From the NCBI GenBank assembly GCA_039583875.1, contig CM077149.1, forward strand, positions 24,999,194-25,063,193: 64,000 nt of DNA. The letters run 5' to 3'. The position numbers were made by a program, and so were the translations under genes. The notes below the pieces were generated by a model. It did no database searches. It was given only the letters and a program-made list of their open reading frames with translations, and was not told the origin of the DNA. Positions 11,718 through 24,139 of this stretch are shown here, in pieces (the first letter of the stretch is position 1; each line of letters begins with the position of its first letter). Origin of the DNA: Platanthera guangdongensis. Its lineage: Eukaryota; Streptophyta; Magnoliopsida; Asparagales; Orchidaceae.

Positions 11718-12173
11718 TTAAGAATAGAAATCTCTTCCAAGGGAGAATAAATAACTATTATGTTTGCACTCGGAGAATCCAAAAAAAATAAGAGGGGATG
11801 GAGAAATCCTTGACAACAACATCCTCGATCGGAAGATCAAAGATAATAAGGTCCACCCACCCAAATTGCGAACAAAAATACTCTTTGAGATCATAACAAG
11901 TGTGAAGAAAAAATCGAGATCGTATGGCAAAAGATCGACAGATTGTTGAAAAGGAGAGGAAAGTTGATTCATGGGACTGCCATAAGTGGGGCCATCCTTC
12001 CACCACGCATTAACAATATTTGAGCAAAGATTGATGTGGTCAGCATGATCCGCTCGGAAATGAATAATATTGGGGGAAGGTGAAGAGTATCTAAAACAAC
12101 AATTCATTGAAAAATGATCAAAGCTGCCACAGTACTCGTAAGAAAAATAAAAATTAGTGGAAAATTGTGCCAT
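11718..12173 (-). pseudogene. Zinc-knuckle ORF relic of element X
   Basis: A 151-aa frame about 270 nt downstream of the PBS, the same position as the 388-aa ORF of element 0. It starts MAQFSTNF and contains YCGSFDHFSMNC, a zinc knuckle with spacing C-x4-H-x4-C but with the first cysteine replaced (Y-E-Y-C instead of C-x2-C). The remaining residues lose the acidic WDDE pattern, probably through frameshifts, since the neighbouring minus frame at 11513-11782 carries Ser/Pro-rich sequence. Decayed copy of the element 0 protein or a relative. Confidence 0.45.
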
Positions 12174-12267
12174 GAAAAATCAAAACATAATGAAAAAAAG
12201 ATTAAGAAATAAAAGAGAAAAACTAAAAAGTTTATTACTAATAATTGTTTTGGTAAATTAATCAATG

Positions 12268-12362
12268 TTGGACTTACCAAGGTCTACCTGGTGAAGGACT
12301 TGCACTAGTACTAGGAAATAAGATGGAGTGACATCCTAAATTCTCCTTTCCAAGAATTTAAG
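12268..12362 (+). repeat. Dispersed ~95-bp motif, copy 2
   Basis: Begins 'gttggacttaccaaggtct', contains 'tactaggaaataagatggag' and ends near 'ccaagaatttaag'. Lies between the zinc-knuckle relic and the PBS of element X. Confidence 0.6.
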
Positions 12363-12445
12363 TTACGATCTTAAAGATTCTTGTTTAGAGATAAATGATA
12401 AATATAATAGTTTTGCGCTCTCAAAATATCAACAAAAAAAGAAAT

Positions 12446-12462
12446 TCCAGGCAACAGAACCA
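12446..12462 (-). other. Diverged primer binding site of element X
   Basis: Plus strand reads tccaggcaacagaacca followed by 'aaaactt' and a TG at 12469. This is the tRNA-Asp-type site of element 3 with several changes and one missing base, in the same distance to the LTR edge. Confidence 0.5.
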
Positions 12463-12468
12463 AAAACT

Positions 12469-13340
12469 TGACAGAGATTAATCGTGTTCTTCAACCTATA
12501 CTCGATTAAGGCAAGTGTGTCTATCGAAGTAGAACATAAGATTTGAAAATATCACGATTGTATAAATCTCAAGTCTATCGAGTACTTCTATTTTGAGAAA
12601 GCAACTATTATTTTACTTGTGAAAAATTTAAGATAAATTTATAATTAAATTAAAATGCGAAATAAGAAACCTATTCTTGAACAAAATGCACTTTGAATGA
12701 AATATAAAAGATATTTTATAAACATCTAATCCGATCCTTGACCGTAGAGATTCCAAACATATGAACTCACCTCTCTCAAGGATTTCGCTGAACTGAGATT
12801 AAGAATATTGACCGAACTCTCATTATAATCGATAACTTAATAATCGCTTTACCGAAGTGAATTATGTTATAGGATATGTCTCTTATCTAGAAGATTTTTT
12901 TCATCCTCTCTCGAGGGTTGCGATCATCTCTTTTTATTTTTGAGTGATCAATTTGTACACACGATATTTTCGGCTATTAACATACAAATACAAATATCAA
13001 AATTCCTAACCGGCATATGAACTCGATGCATGATAAATCAGAAAAAAATTGAAGGAGGAAGAACAATTATAAAGAGAACCATAATTTCACTCAACGTTCG
13101 CAATGATCAATACTAAATATTATTACTACTTGTTATGAAATAAAAAAGACACGAGAAATAAAGAGAAATAATATTTATGAAATAAAAAATTTATATTATA
13201 TTGCATCTCGCAGATTACCTAGGAGTTGTTTAGTGAGGCCTTATTGGAGAATTTTGTTCCTCATATTGATAGAGATGTATTGGACGAGCGGTTCCTACAA
13301 CTGATGTAAGGGAGTTGTTCAGTGATAGAGTATCAGCGGG
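12469..13340 (-). repeat. Diverged LTR of element X
   Basis: After TG at 12469 the sequence 'ggcaagtgtgtctatcgaag' and following 'taagatttgaaaata' align with 'ggcaagtgcaccggtcgcac' and 'taaagtttgggaataaat' at the start of the element 3 LTR. The right end is not resolved, and no CA terminus could be fixed. Confidence 0.4.
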
Positions 13341-13360
13341 AGTTTCCCATTTAGTAATAT

Positions 13361-13740
13361 TTATGCATTGTAGTTCTCTTCAATTTCTTGTACCTCTTTC
13401 TTCTCATACTCTGCAAATGTGGAGTCCATGTGGGAATTCAACCACCTCTTGGCATGGGATGCCAAAACAGTCATGGCTAAGGATACAACCTTAGACGTCG
13501 GGTAACAGATCCGTGGTAACATCTCCTGTATAGTGTCTAGCCACTGCTCTGTCTTGATGGCACTCTCTATCCTATAATACACTGGTAGGGAGAGACTCCT
13601 GAAAGTGCTTAGCCAATTTGAGCACGGACCCGGAACTTGCTGAGCTTGGAAGGCCTCTAGAATGGCTGTGAGGGTCTGGCCGAGCTCTATCTGCTGAAAA
13701 GGGGAAGCAACTAATGGAGAAACATTAATGGCCCATGGAA
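13361..13740 (-). pseudogene. Gag fragment of Tekay-like element C
   Basis: The minus frame reads YYRIESAIKTEQWLDTIQEM, then VVSLAMTVLASHAKRWLNSH. This matches the N-terminal capsid region of gypsy gag (normally DP..AE.WL..IE.IF...KV.FA...L...A..WW). It lacks the zinc knuckle and everything downstream, so the element was truncated on its left side. It lies just inside a Tekay-like LTR (13952 onward) in the correct orientation. Confidence 0.6.
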
Positions 13741-13951
13741 CGATGTTCCTTCAGGGATGCAAAATATATTAAGGGCATTGTAAAAATTTGTCTAACTCAT
13801 TATTTAAAGGAACATATAATGTGATTTTTAATGCATTGGCACAAACTTACTTTTGATGCCTTAGTTTCTGCGAAAACTATTACCTGAGGGGGTTGCTTAG
13901 TGTTTGTGGACTTGCCTCTCTTATGATCATTGTTTGTTAGTGATAGCAGTT

Positions 13952-15420
13952 TGTAAGACCCCATCCACCGCAACGGGGATTACTCGGGTCTTATGCCCAG
14001 AACTGATGCCTTACAGTGACTCCAACTATCGAGTTAGTCGCCACTACAAGACTCCAATCCTGCCAGCTAAAATGATAATGCACAAGAAGACCAAAGAAAA
14101 GCATTAAGCAATAGCATAGTCCACAATCACAGCTCAATATATATAATAAAGTAAAAGAGCAATATTCCATATGAGTACATAATGAAGAAGAGTAAAATGA
14201 CCTTATGCCCGGTACATGTCCAAATCAAAAGAGCTCACTATCTCATCTCTCAACAACTACAAGCGAAAGCTACAAAAATTTAACATCAACCAGTCACCGA
14301 GTAATAACTGTAGCTCGTGGCAACTGCCTCTCATTTCCTACTTCCTCATGTGACTAATGCATCTCCTTGTGTAATTGGTGTGTCTCCTCGAACTCCCAAG
14401 ATCACAACCGACTATTAGTCATAATTATTAAGTCATTTTTCCTCGCCTCACCCTCATGACTTCTAGGCACCAAATGGGAGGATAAAGGCAGAGGACAACA
14501 AAGACAGTATCAAAAGTATAACAGGTGACATGGAAGTATTCTTGCAGGAGTATAAATTTATATAGAGAAACACTAAAATGTAGAAACAGTAAAGTAAGAG
14601 TAGTGCAAAAATGTTTAGAAAATAAAACTAAAGTAAATGAGCTACACAACCATCATAGAACATTCCTTAACCTTTATAAATTCTCATACAAACTTATATG
14701 TTAAGGATTCTAAAGTAACTCATCATATAAAAGATCTCATACTAATTTATAGGATGAGGGTCTAAAGTTATAATCTAGCAATACTAATTTATGAATAACA
14801 TATTATGCGATGCAATGCAATGATTTGTAATGCAACACACCCATCCGACTCTGTGGACAAACCTTTCAAACATTCTCCACATTTTGGAGGTAGGTAGTCT
14901 CTCAGGTACCAATTATCATGGCTCACGGTAGTAGTGGAGCAGGTATCTCCACACCTAGGCAAGCATGCACACTACCAGGCCTAGAACTTATGTACGCCTC
15001 AACGCTAAGAACATAACAACATGGCTCCTCCATATTCTTGCTGGAAATCCACCAGTCTTTATGGTCGGGAGTGTGTTTATGGGGTAGTCCTCCATACTGC
15101 AGTATAAACAACTTACTGTCCCCAAAAACTTGCACTTCGCACCAGAGTCAACGTACTTCTGTTGGTGTGCCAACTAGACCAATATCAAATGATCCACCAC
15201 AACAAGCATAATCCAGGTATAACAATACCTATCTGAGCCTCCAACTCGCAGGAACTTCTCATCCTACAGTCTTATACAACACCTAGCCTTCAGGTTGCAG
15301 GACTAACACATCCTTAATTTACCGCTACCCCAAGCCTCCAGCTCGCATGACTAACAAGTCCTGAATCACTCCAACCCTAACACGGTGAGATTGCTATGTT
15401 TTTCGTCCAACCTATTAGAC
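13952..15420 (-). repeat. LTR of Tekay-like element C (partial)
   Basis: Reverse complement of 13952-14010 (ending GGGTCTTACA, with GTTCTGGGCATAAGAC inside) matches the 3' end of the element B LTR at 24050-24124. Collinear matches continue: 14712-14760 corresponds to 23350-23400 ('taaagtaactcatc' block), and 14950-15010 to 23105-23160 ('gttcttagcgttgag' block in reverse). A degraded PBS-like stretch (ttagtgatagcag, 13938-13950) precedes it. The outer end is not identified; 15200-15420 holds imprecise repeats around 'gcctccaactcgcagga'. Confidence 0.6.
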
Positions 15421-15427
15421 TACTCCT

Positions 15428-15790
15428 ATCTTACTTTTAGTTGTATATATCGACTTAAGGTTGGTCTTGTACTTCTCGAGGTCTACCGGTAAAGGGCTCG
15501 CAAAGGTACTAGGAGATATGATGGGCTGAAGCTCAAATCTCCCTTTCTCAAGATATTTAGTATTATTAGTGTTGCCCTTATTCAAACCCTCTCTCAAGGT
15601 TACTCTTGGATTTACGTGTCTAACCTTTAGTTATATCTAGTGATTTAGGGTTAATCTTGAGCTTCCCAAGGTATACCCGGTAAAGGGCTCGTGGCGGAAT
15701 TAGGAACTATGATGTGATGAACCCCAACACTCCCTTTCTCAAGATAATTAGTAAAGTTATACTACCCTTATTAAAATCATTCTCCTAAAC
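15428..15790 (+). repeat. Diverged tandem duplication, two ~190-bp units
   Basis: Unit 1 (about 15428-15600) and unit 2 (about 15622-15790) share 'tttagttatat' type starts, 'ggtaaagggctcg', 'ctccctttctcaagat' and 'cccttatt'. Each unit contains one copy (3 and 4) of the ~95-bp motif also seen near 10883 and 12268. Confidence 0.6.
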
Positions 15791-17559
15791 AAGATCGACT
15801 GCTGAATACTTATTTCGTTAAAATTGCTAATTACAGACCATGGGAACATGTTTGTGTATAAATTTGAAATCCTCGGAGTACTTTGACAAAGTCCCTAAGA
15901 TTATTTTGAGGCATTTATCATGACATATTTGACTTAAATCTAAAGATTCCTAATTTTCATAAATTAATCGGCCATAAATATATTTTTCTTTAATTACTGC
16001 CTTAGTGATTTTGAACATGAAGTGTCACTTTCTTTTATCAAACTAGCATGATTAAATTACCCTAGTATCATTTTGATAAAACATGAGTATGGACAAAATT
16101 TCATAATTTTTAAGTGACATTGAATGCATCAATTGAATTTTCCAAAAATAGGACCTCTAGGTCACTTTCCAAAGGAAGTAATAGACATAATTGATAAATA
16201 AATTCCATAAAAGTTTTAGATGGGGTAAATGCTAAATACAACATAATTACAGAGATTCATAATTTTCTTCAATAATATAGACATAGAAATTTCAGAAACA
16301 TTAAAGAGGCATAAATTGAAGAGTTGGAGTAACACTACTCTCTTGACCTCCAATAATACTAAGTAATTTTTCAGGGTAATATATTGACTTAAAAGAAAGT
16401 TCAGCAGAGTTTGATGTCCATCCAAAGTACTTAAGGCCTAATTTACCATAACTATAAATTAATGACTTTTCTATAGTTGTTCATGAACTACTTGGAAACA
16501 AATTCTAAAAATTCCAATTAAATTCTCACTAACATAAATTAGTATAAAATGAGAGTAGCCAACATTTTAGATTTTTCTATGCCACATATACCATGATAAT
16601 CTCAAAAACTCTAAAGGGTGTAACATGCAAATTTGGACATTACTAAAAACAATTATTCTAGAATCTCATCCAAAGTTTTTCTAGAGGTGTATTATGTCAA
16701 TAAAATATTAGTGAAAAAAACTAAAGTTTTCTAAGTTAATTTGCTCACTTATATTTCCTTAATATAAAAAGATGTCAAAATTAAAATAAATTGCCAACCC
16801 TAGGATTTTTGTCACAAAAATCCTAATAGTACTGTTGATGATATATTTCATCTTCATATGACCACGACTAAAGTTTCATGGGAATGCAGCTTGTCAAATG
16901 GGCTAAAATTCACTTTTTTCTTTTTGCTAAATGCACCCCAAATCAGACACACCATTTCCAATTGCAAGTTGGACTCACCAACATGCAGAGGTATAATGGA
17001 CCTGAAATTTTTCATCAGGGCTTTGTATTGCCTAATGATACTCCCACCAAAATTTTGGGTCATTATAATAATTTTTCACCAACATATTTCACTTTTATGC
17101 AAAAATCACATTTTACCTAAAACTATAGGAAAATGTTGCACAAAAATTCCCATTTTTAGATAGGAGGTGTATCTAGGGTACATACATACATGTCCCAAAT
17201 TTCCACCCTATAACGTTAACCATTTAGAAGATATTAATAAAATATGGATTGTCCCTTGCCAAGGAGAAGTCCCATTAAATTTGATATACATGGAGATATG
17301 GTACTCCAAATGGGCCGATTCAAGTCCCTAATTATAGTTTATACAATGAGCTACAACTTTAATGTTTGCATTTTTCATGAATTTGCATCTAAGAGGCCTT
17401 AATTTATGTTTGAAATCACTGTCCTATGTGTGGCAGACTTAAAGAAATATACTATTTAATAATGTTAATTTATATTATCCAAGATCGAAAGCCTCGATTG
17501 TGTCTCCTACCTCCAACCAAGAGCCATGATTTGCCCAACATAGAGCATCTTTCAGGGCA
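15791..17559. other. AT-rich non-coding stretch
   Basis: No coding, RNA or LTR end could be supported here. ORFs such as 16858-17163 lack any family resemblance. It may be the far part of the LTR-like left arm described next. Confidence 0.5.
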
Positions 17560-18150
17560 ATTTCCAGGCCATCCAGCGACCTCCTCGGCCAGCACCACTA
17601 ACCCCACCTCCATTGAGCTGGGGGCTATCACCCTGCGGTCGTTTGGCCGCCGGAGATTGTGGTTTCTGGCTAACCCGAGAATGCAAATTTCGTGGATTTT
17701 TTCCTAATGTTTTATCACACAATTGGGTTCAAATAATCGTGATATCCCTCCTAAAAGATCTAAGAGGCCAGCATAAGGGGAGAGGAGGCGAAATGAACCT
17801 GGAGACGATGTTAGTGGCGGGGTTGGTGTCCATGTGCCAATATCGATGATCTCAATGCTTCTCCTTGTAGATTCCTTAATTCTCCAACTAAAGTTGAAAT
17901 CGAAGGCATAATTTTGATTGCTTGAGGGCTTCTAGAGATGATGAAGGGACTAGATTGGACTAAGGGTTGGTGTTTAAATACTTTCCATGGGAGGGGGAGG
18001 TCGGCCATGGGAAAAAGAGGCTCACATTAATGGTGGCAGATAGGAATTGATTGGATTCTCCTCCCAAGCATCATGGGAGATGAATTGTGGGTTTAGTGAA
18101 GAGGAAGGGTGTGCCCCATGGCCTCCCTCCATTAACTCCCTAATTTTTTC
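17560..18150 (-). repeat. Left arm of a diverged inverted repeat (LTR-like)
   Basis: Three collinear blocks match, in reverse complement, the arm at 19290-19880: 17560-17690 with 19730-19880 (ggttagccagaaaccac versus ggttcgccggaaaccac), 17735-17850 with 19600-19715 (gggagaggagg block), and 17985-18135 with 19290-19430 (ccatggcctccctcca versus ccatggtctccctcca). No coding content. Confidence 0.6.
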
Positions 18151-19289
18151 CATCATAAATTGGATATTCCCCCATTAATCACCCATTAAATGTGATTAAA
18201 TCCCAATAATCAGATTAATTAAATTAATAAACATAGTGGACTATAGGATGGGCCTTGGTTTGAGGCCTTAGCCCATAGGAAATGGGTTGAGTCCTTATTC
18301 CTCTTTTTAGGCTCAATTTTACCATAGTTGACTTAAGCTGTCAACTTGGTCAACTTATAGGTTGACTGGTTCCATGAGTTGTTCTTGAGTTACTTAACAC
18401 CACCCAATATTGATCGGGTCATGGTGATGCCCTAATTGGGCCAATTTAGACAATACGTGTGAATTTGACCAATTTAGGGCTAATATTGACTTCAGTCAAA
18501 TTGTTCAAATTGATGACCCCGTGATGGGGCTTTTGGGTCACCTATGTTTCTCTTAGGGTTAAGGATCTATTGGTGTGGTCTATTTGAGTTGTCGAGTCTA
18601 ATTTATAATGAATAAGCCTAGGTTAACTTGTTCACTTTTGGGGTGCTTATAGTGTAACAACCCTCAAGCAACTAGACCCCTATAATTGTTTTGTCGTGAC
18701 TAGGTCATGACAAAACCATAGGAAGCTCAAAGAGACCATGTGAACTTTTGCATGAAAGTGAAGATCACCATGGTCTACAAATAACACATTCCAATTACCT
18801 AACCTAGGGTTTGACTTTAAGGCCTCACCTTGACTCTTTGACCCCACCATAACATCCCTAACCCATTAGGGGTCCCTTGGAGCAGCTAAAACACATTGGG
18901 GTCAACTAAAGTGGTCAATTTGACCAAAGTCAACCTAAATCCTAAAATGGTCAAAGTACCCTATTAAGGGTCAAGTGACCACCAAGGTGTCAAACCAACC
19001 CTGCCCAAGTTTCCATAGCCTTAGGGGTGTCCATTGGGTCACTAAGGACCCATTGGGGTCAACTCGAATGGTCAAATTGACAAAAGTGAACTCAACCCTA
19101 AAATATGTCAAATTAACTCAAGTTGACCTAACCTAGCCCTATCCACTTGGGCTAAGCCTAATTAGAGTGGCTCACTAGTTTTAGGAGGCTGATATTTACT
19201 TAGAATGCCATTAAAAAGCTTGATGGGGTGACTAGGAGAGAGAAACCTCATTTTCCCTTAATGGTGAGAGAGAAAGAAGAAAGAGAGAG
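18151..19289. other. Spacer of the inverted repeat, rich in 'ggtcaa' words
   Basis: Non-coding. Words such as ttgaccaa, gtcaactt and tggtcaa recur on both strands, so the arms may extend inward in a more diverged form. A TGTAAC start at 18653 could mark an LTR end, but no matching partner terminus was found. Confidence 0.4.
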
Positions 19290-19880
19290 AGAGAGGAGTT
19301 TTGGAGGGAGACCATGGGCCACCTCATTCATTTCCCCATTTCCCCCATTCATTCCTCCTGACCCTTGGAAGAGATTCCCATCAGTTTCTCATGAGCCACC
19401 ATAAATGGTGGAGCCCAACCAACATGGTCGACACCCCTTCACCTCTCTTCCCATGGAAAATATAACCCCCCCATACAGTACCTCATTCAAACTTTTGGCC
19501 AACCCATCACATTCAAAATGTTCTTGGCAGTTGAAATGAGGTATTAGATCAATGGTTTTGGTGGAGGATCGAGGAATCAGGCAAGCTCGCCGGACGGGAA
19601 AAAAGCCACGGCCAACCGGCACCACCGCCATCATCGAACCACACACAAGGTCCACTTCTCCTCCTCTCCCATTGTGGTAGTATCCTAGATCAATTAGGAG
19701 AGAAATCGAGATCATCTGAGTCCGATCTAGTGAGGAAAATGGAGATTTTCATGGTTTTCATGGTTGTGGGTTCGCCGGAAACCACCAACTCCGGCAGTCG
19801 TGCCACCTCCCGGCGATAGACACCACCTCAACGAAGGTGGTGGAGGCGGTGGCCGGCAAGGGAGGTGGCCGGGTGGCTGG
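19290..19880 (+). repeat. Right arm of the diverged inverted repeat (LTR-like)
   Basis: Partner of 17560-18150. The minus-strand ORF at 19389-19715 and the GC-rich 'gccggcaagggaggtggccg' stretch near 19850 have no family match, and I do not treat them as genes. Confidence 0.6.
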
Positions 19881-20833
19881 CGTTAAGCTTTGGTAAAGCT
19901 ACAAGAATAGGCTTGGGAAAAGTTATAGGCTACGTGATGTCCGGGTCTTGGAGAAGATGAATAGTGCATCCATTAATTTATTTTTAAATATATACAAGTG
20001 ATATAGTTATTAATTACCTCTTTACATGCACATTTTGATGTTGTTAAATGAGGCCTGTAGATACCGTTTTAGGAAATGTCGCCATTCACGAAAGTTATAT
20101 CCCTTTGGGTCTAGTTTAATTTAAAATTTCTTTCGACCCATTTGTGTCCGTGTTTTAACCACAGGACTCAATATGGTGCAACCAATATACAGGCTTGACC
20201 AAAGACTAAATTGAGTTCCCCCTCTAAACCATTTAGGAAAATGATTTGAAATTTGTACAATAGGTGAATTATACCGACCCCCTCATCATATCCAAAATGG
20301 GAATATTTGGAGAATATTTTTCAATAATTTTATGAAAATTTAATAAATCATATATGATTTAATTTTAGGGTCTATTGACCTTAAATACCCCCAATATTTG
20401 GGTGGCTGTCGATTTAGGTGATGACATGACTCTAGAAAAAATATTAGCCCATTTGGGGTTGGTTTGGCTAGGTAATGGTGTGACCAAAGTTTGGTCCTAT
20501 AAGGGGAAGATTAGGACAAAAGTACACTTGAAGGATTGAGTGACCAATCCTCATCCAGAGTTGGTGAAACTTTGATCTCTAACCTACTGACATATAAAAC
20601 ACCTCCATAAGAGATTTTGGGTGTTTCGGGGTTGAGATGCCCTAAAACCCTAGTTTTAACCCTAGGGTTGGATATTGAGCCTACGAAGGACATGGGACCA
20701 TAGGTCCTTGGAATGTCCTAGAAATTGGTAGATGAGTTTGTAGGTTGGAAATATGCCCTAGAAAAAGTTAATATAATTTTTAGGAGGATTTAACCCCTCT
20801 GAAATAATTTAGGACTAATTAGGGTACTTTTAC
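19881..20833. other. Non-coding target sequence of element B
   Basis: No gene seen. It ends with the TTTAC duplication (20829-20833) created when element B inserted; the same sequence resumes at 63478. Confidence 0.6.
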
Positions 20834-23800
20834 TGTAACGTCCCGATTCGCCCTGGGCCCCTTGTGCGCACTTTTAAGTCAGGAGACCTTACTTGGGCTC
20901 AGGGTGTGATGGAAGATAGGCTTGCACCTAAGTAGGGGAGGAGTGTTTTGGACACTATCGCAGGGCGATAGTAGCTATCGCTCGGCGGTAGAGGAATAGT
21001 CAAGGCGTTAAGAGCGTTGAATAGATTCAACAGCATTGAGTGCTACCGCGTGGCGGTAGTGGGATACCGCGCGGCAGTAGTGGAATAGCCGAGGCATTGA
21101 GAGCATTGAATGGACTCAATGATTATCGAATGATGCTATCGCGTGACGATAGCAGGATATCGCACTGCGGTAGCTGAGCGATCATTGAACGTCGCTACCG
21201 TGCCTAGTATTAGTGTTACCGCGAGCGATAGGCCGCTGATTTATTTTGGCAAGGCACTTGGGATGTTATCGCGGGTGGTAGGAGGTTATCACCCGGTGAT
21301 AGAGGTACAGGTGGCGGCACCTAAGTGGGAAGTTTGGGCTATGTCTTGCGAAAGAAGTCGTTCTTGGGGATACCGCTCGATGATAGCTCAGTTATCAGAG
21401 AAACCCTAACTCTATTTTGTCGCCCATATATATAATCTTCCAAGTCTTAACCGCCTCTTACTTTCTCCAGTATATTCTGGAGAATAACTATGGCGGAGCC
21501 TTTCTCAGAGACAAGGAATGAAAGAAGGAGAACAAGAGCCAAGGTTGACGCAAACGAGAGAGAGGGAGCCATGCTGCAAAGAAGAGTGACTAGATCCATG
21601 GCCTGAAATGGTGGAAATGTCCGAGACGAGATGAACTTCCTACCCTCTCCCTTGGTGCTAGATCTCTAGTTATTCCTAGGAGAGATATCTACTCAAAAGA
21701 GTCTTGATTTGTCAGAAGAAGGTTTGTATGATGAGGCCATGCTAGGACTTTTGTCCTAGGAATTAGAGTCTTCAACCTTTCCTCACTTCGAATGAAGTAT
21801 GTGGACTGACTTCACGAAATGATGTGGCCATATGAGGGTGAATAAGGGAGGAGAAATTGTGGATGTTATTTGGAAAGATTGGTTGGAAGAAGAAGATGAA
21901 CCGATGACGTTCGATCTGCTTTGAGATGCATGCAAAAATCTATTTTCTGCACACAACAACCTTTGCTGCCATTTCAGGCATGATGCGGCCAGATTTGGGC
22001 TTTAGACTAAACACGAAAGTATTATCCCTTGGAAATACCTTTCCAACGAGTGGTTATACGCCTTCACCGGATTAGTGTAGCCTCAGGAATCCCTGATCTA
22101 AGTTGTTGTACAGTAATCATTTCTGCATATATAATTCTCGTGTTTGTTTTGTATCGTTTTTGGGTCTGGTAGAGAGATTGTAGTCATCAACGTTAATGTT
22201 TTGTTGAATGTAGTCTATTAGTATTTGTGATAAAAATATGTTAATGACATTTGTGGGATAGATCCCTAATGAACAAATGATGTAGTAAAGTGCACTTGAT
22301 CAAGGTGATTTGGTGGAGGTTAGTGAACGAATGGATTCACGAGTTGGGATGTTAGGAATGACCTAATTATGTGATTCGATAGGGATGTACTTGATAATGG
22401 TAATACATTGAATAATGATGAGGCTGACATGAGGTTTGTTGTACATAATTTGTGGTAATTGCGATGAACAAATGGTTGATGGATTTTAGTTCGTAGATCC
22501 ATATGTACACGAATAGTTTGAACTTGGTAAAAGAATTATAACCAGTAATGTTAAAGTCATGTGATCATAGTATACATGTAATTATGATAACCAAATGTTT
22601 GGTGAATTTGTGTGGTGTACCATTATGTTGATGGTGAACCCTTGGTGTGATTAGATGCATGAAAATGTGGAAGGGTTGAAAGTGCATGTGTGTTGCCACA
22701 CTAGAATTATGTATTGATAAGAGACTCTGTGTGGAGCTCTTATGGTCTGTTGAGCACGAAATGTGAATAATGTAAAGGGGGCTCAATGTGGAGCCCCGTA
22801 TGTGAAATGCATGTGGTGTGAGTCGACACGTGGTGTCGTAATCCTGGGTTAAGGATAGTGTAGCAGCTCTACGAGCTCGCCAATCATCACACCGACGGGA
22901 GTTAACAGGTAGACTTTGGGTAGTTGAGCTTGGTCCTCAGTGTTCATTCCCGAGGCTCCATTCATGCCAAGTGGATGGTTGGGCTTGGTCCTCGTGCTTT
23001 TTCCGAGGCTCCTTCCGGGTCACAACATAAGCCTGTTCAGGGCTTTATTTTCAGTGCACATGTACCCGAGACTCCTGTTGAGCCATAGTACGCATGTGAG
23101 CTCTGTTGTTGTGTTCTTAGCGTTGAGTCGTACAGAGGCCTAGGACAAGTAGTGTGGATGCTAGCATAGTAGTGGATATGCCAGCTCTACTGTTACCACC
23201 AGGCCACGATGGTTGATGCATGAGAGATTAGCTACCTGCTCGAAAAGTGAGAACTGCATGTCTGTATCGACACAGTAGTTGCATGTGCGTGATCATGGTT
23301 GAGTCATTGCATTGCATTCATGGCATTACATTACATTGTATACAGAATATCCTCATCATATACGTTTGTGTGGGTACTCTTATACGATGAGTTACTTTAC
23401 TGCTGAGCCGATCCTCAACTTATATGTCTGTATGAGTATTGATATAAGTTGAGTTACTTTTTGTTATAGCTTTACATTTTTCATATACTGTTGTAGATTA
23501 TAGAACTGCTAGAGTAGATTATTCACTCATTTACTATACTGCTGAAATACTTGATATTGCTATCTCTATACCACTTGTTTGTACTACTATCTTATTTATA
23601 TATATTGTACACTTGTTCTTTTCTCCGCATGGTGTCGATGAGTCGCCAGGGGAGCGGATGTGATAGCCACTTAGTCTTATGACTAACGAATACTACATCT
23701 TCCTTTTTAGGAGGAAACCCCGCAGACTGAGAATTAGCAGGTTATGCAGCAGGATATCCAGACCAAGATGACAGGGCTTGAATGGATAGTGTTGTCACTA

Positions 23801-24124
23801 CCGTCAGTGATTGATGTGAGTTTTTAGAGACTCATGATATAGCCCTTTGGGAAATGTTTACGTGTACTCTAATATTATAGAAGCTTGTTGTAACTTCTTT
23901 TTCTTCATGTACTTTTGGACTATTTTACTTATGTGTGGATTGACTTCTGTTTTACATTTTTGGTTGGGTTGGCATTGGTTGATATTGGTTATAGCTGGTA
24001 GGATAGACGTCTTATGGTACAGTTTAGCTCGTGTGCTGAAGCTACCGCAAGGCGGCTGTTCTGGGCATAAGACTCCCCTCGTGCCGTGTTTGTGTGTTCC
24101 GGGAGGGGGGGGGGGGGTCTTACA
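20834..24124 (+). repeat. 5' LTR of element B
   Basis: This LTR is 3291 bp, starts TGTAACGTCCCGATTCG and ends GGGTCTTACA. At 20960-21390 it carries a cluster of imperfect palindromes built from CTACCGC...GCGGTAG and related 'gctatcgc/gcgatagc' words. One 21-bp unit (21059-21079) is tandemly expanded in the 3' LTR. A run of 13 or so G residues sits just before the 3' end. Positions 22621-22680 show the uninterrupted version of the site where element 3 entered the other LTR. No genes; its ORFs are chance frames. Confidence 0.93.
20960..21390 (+). repeat. Palindrome cluster in element B 5' LTR
   Basis: Repeated half-sites CTACCGC and GCGGTAG, with 'taccgcgcggcagta' and 'gataccgctcgatgatagc' type inverted pairs, spaced 20-60 bp. 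The equivalent cluster in the 3' LTR is 52840-53375. Confidence 0.75.
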
Positions 24125-24126
24125 AA

Positions 24127-24139
24127 TGATATCAACTTA
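24127..24139 (+). other. Degraded primer binding site of element B
   Basis: Reads TGATATCAACTTA two bases after the LTR end, a changed form of the tRNA-iMet site TGGTATCAGAGCTTA. Confidence 0.6.

Noticed and set aside
19389..19715. 108-aa minus-strand ORF
   Set aside because: It is within an inverted LTR-like arm and the partner arm does not preserve the frame.
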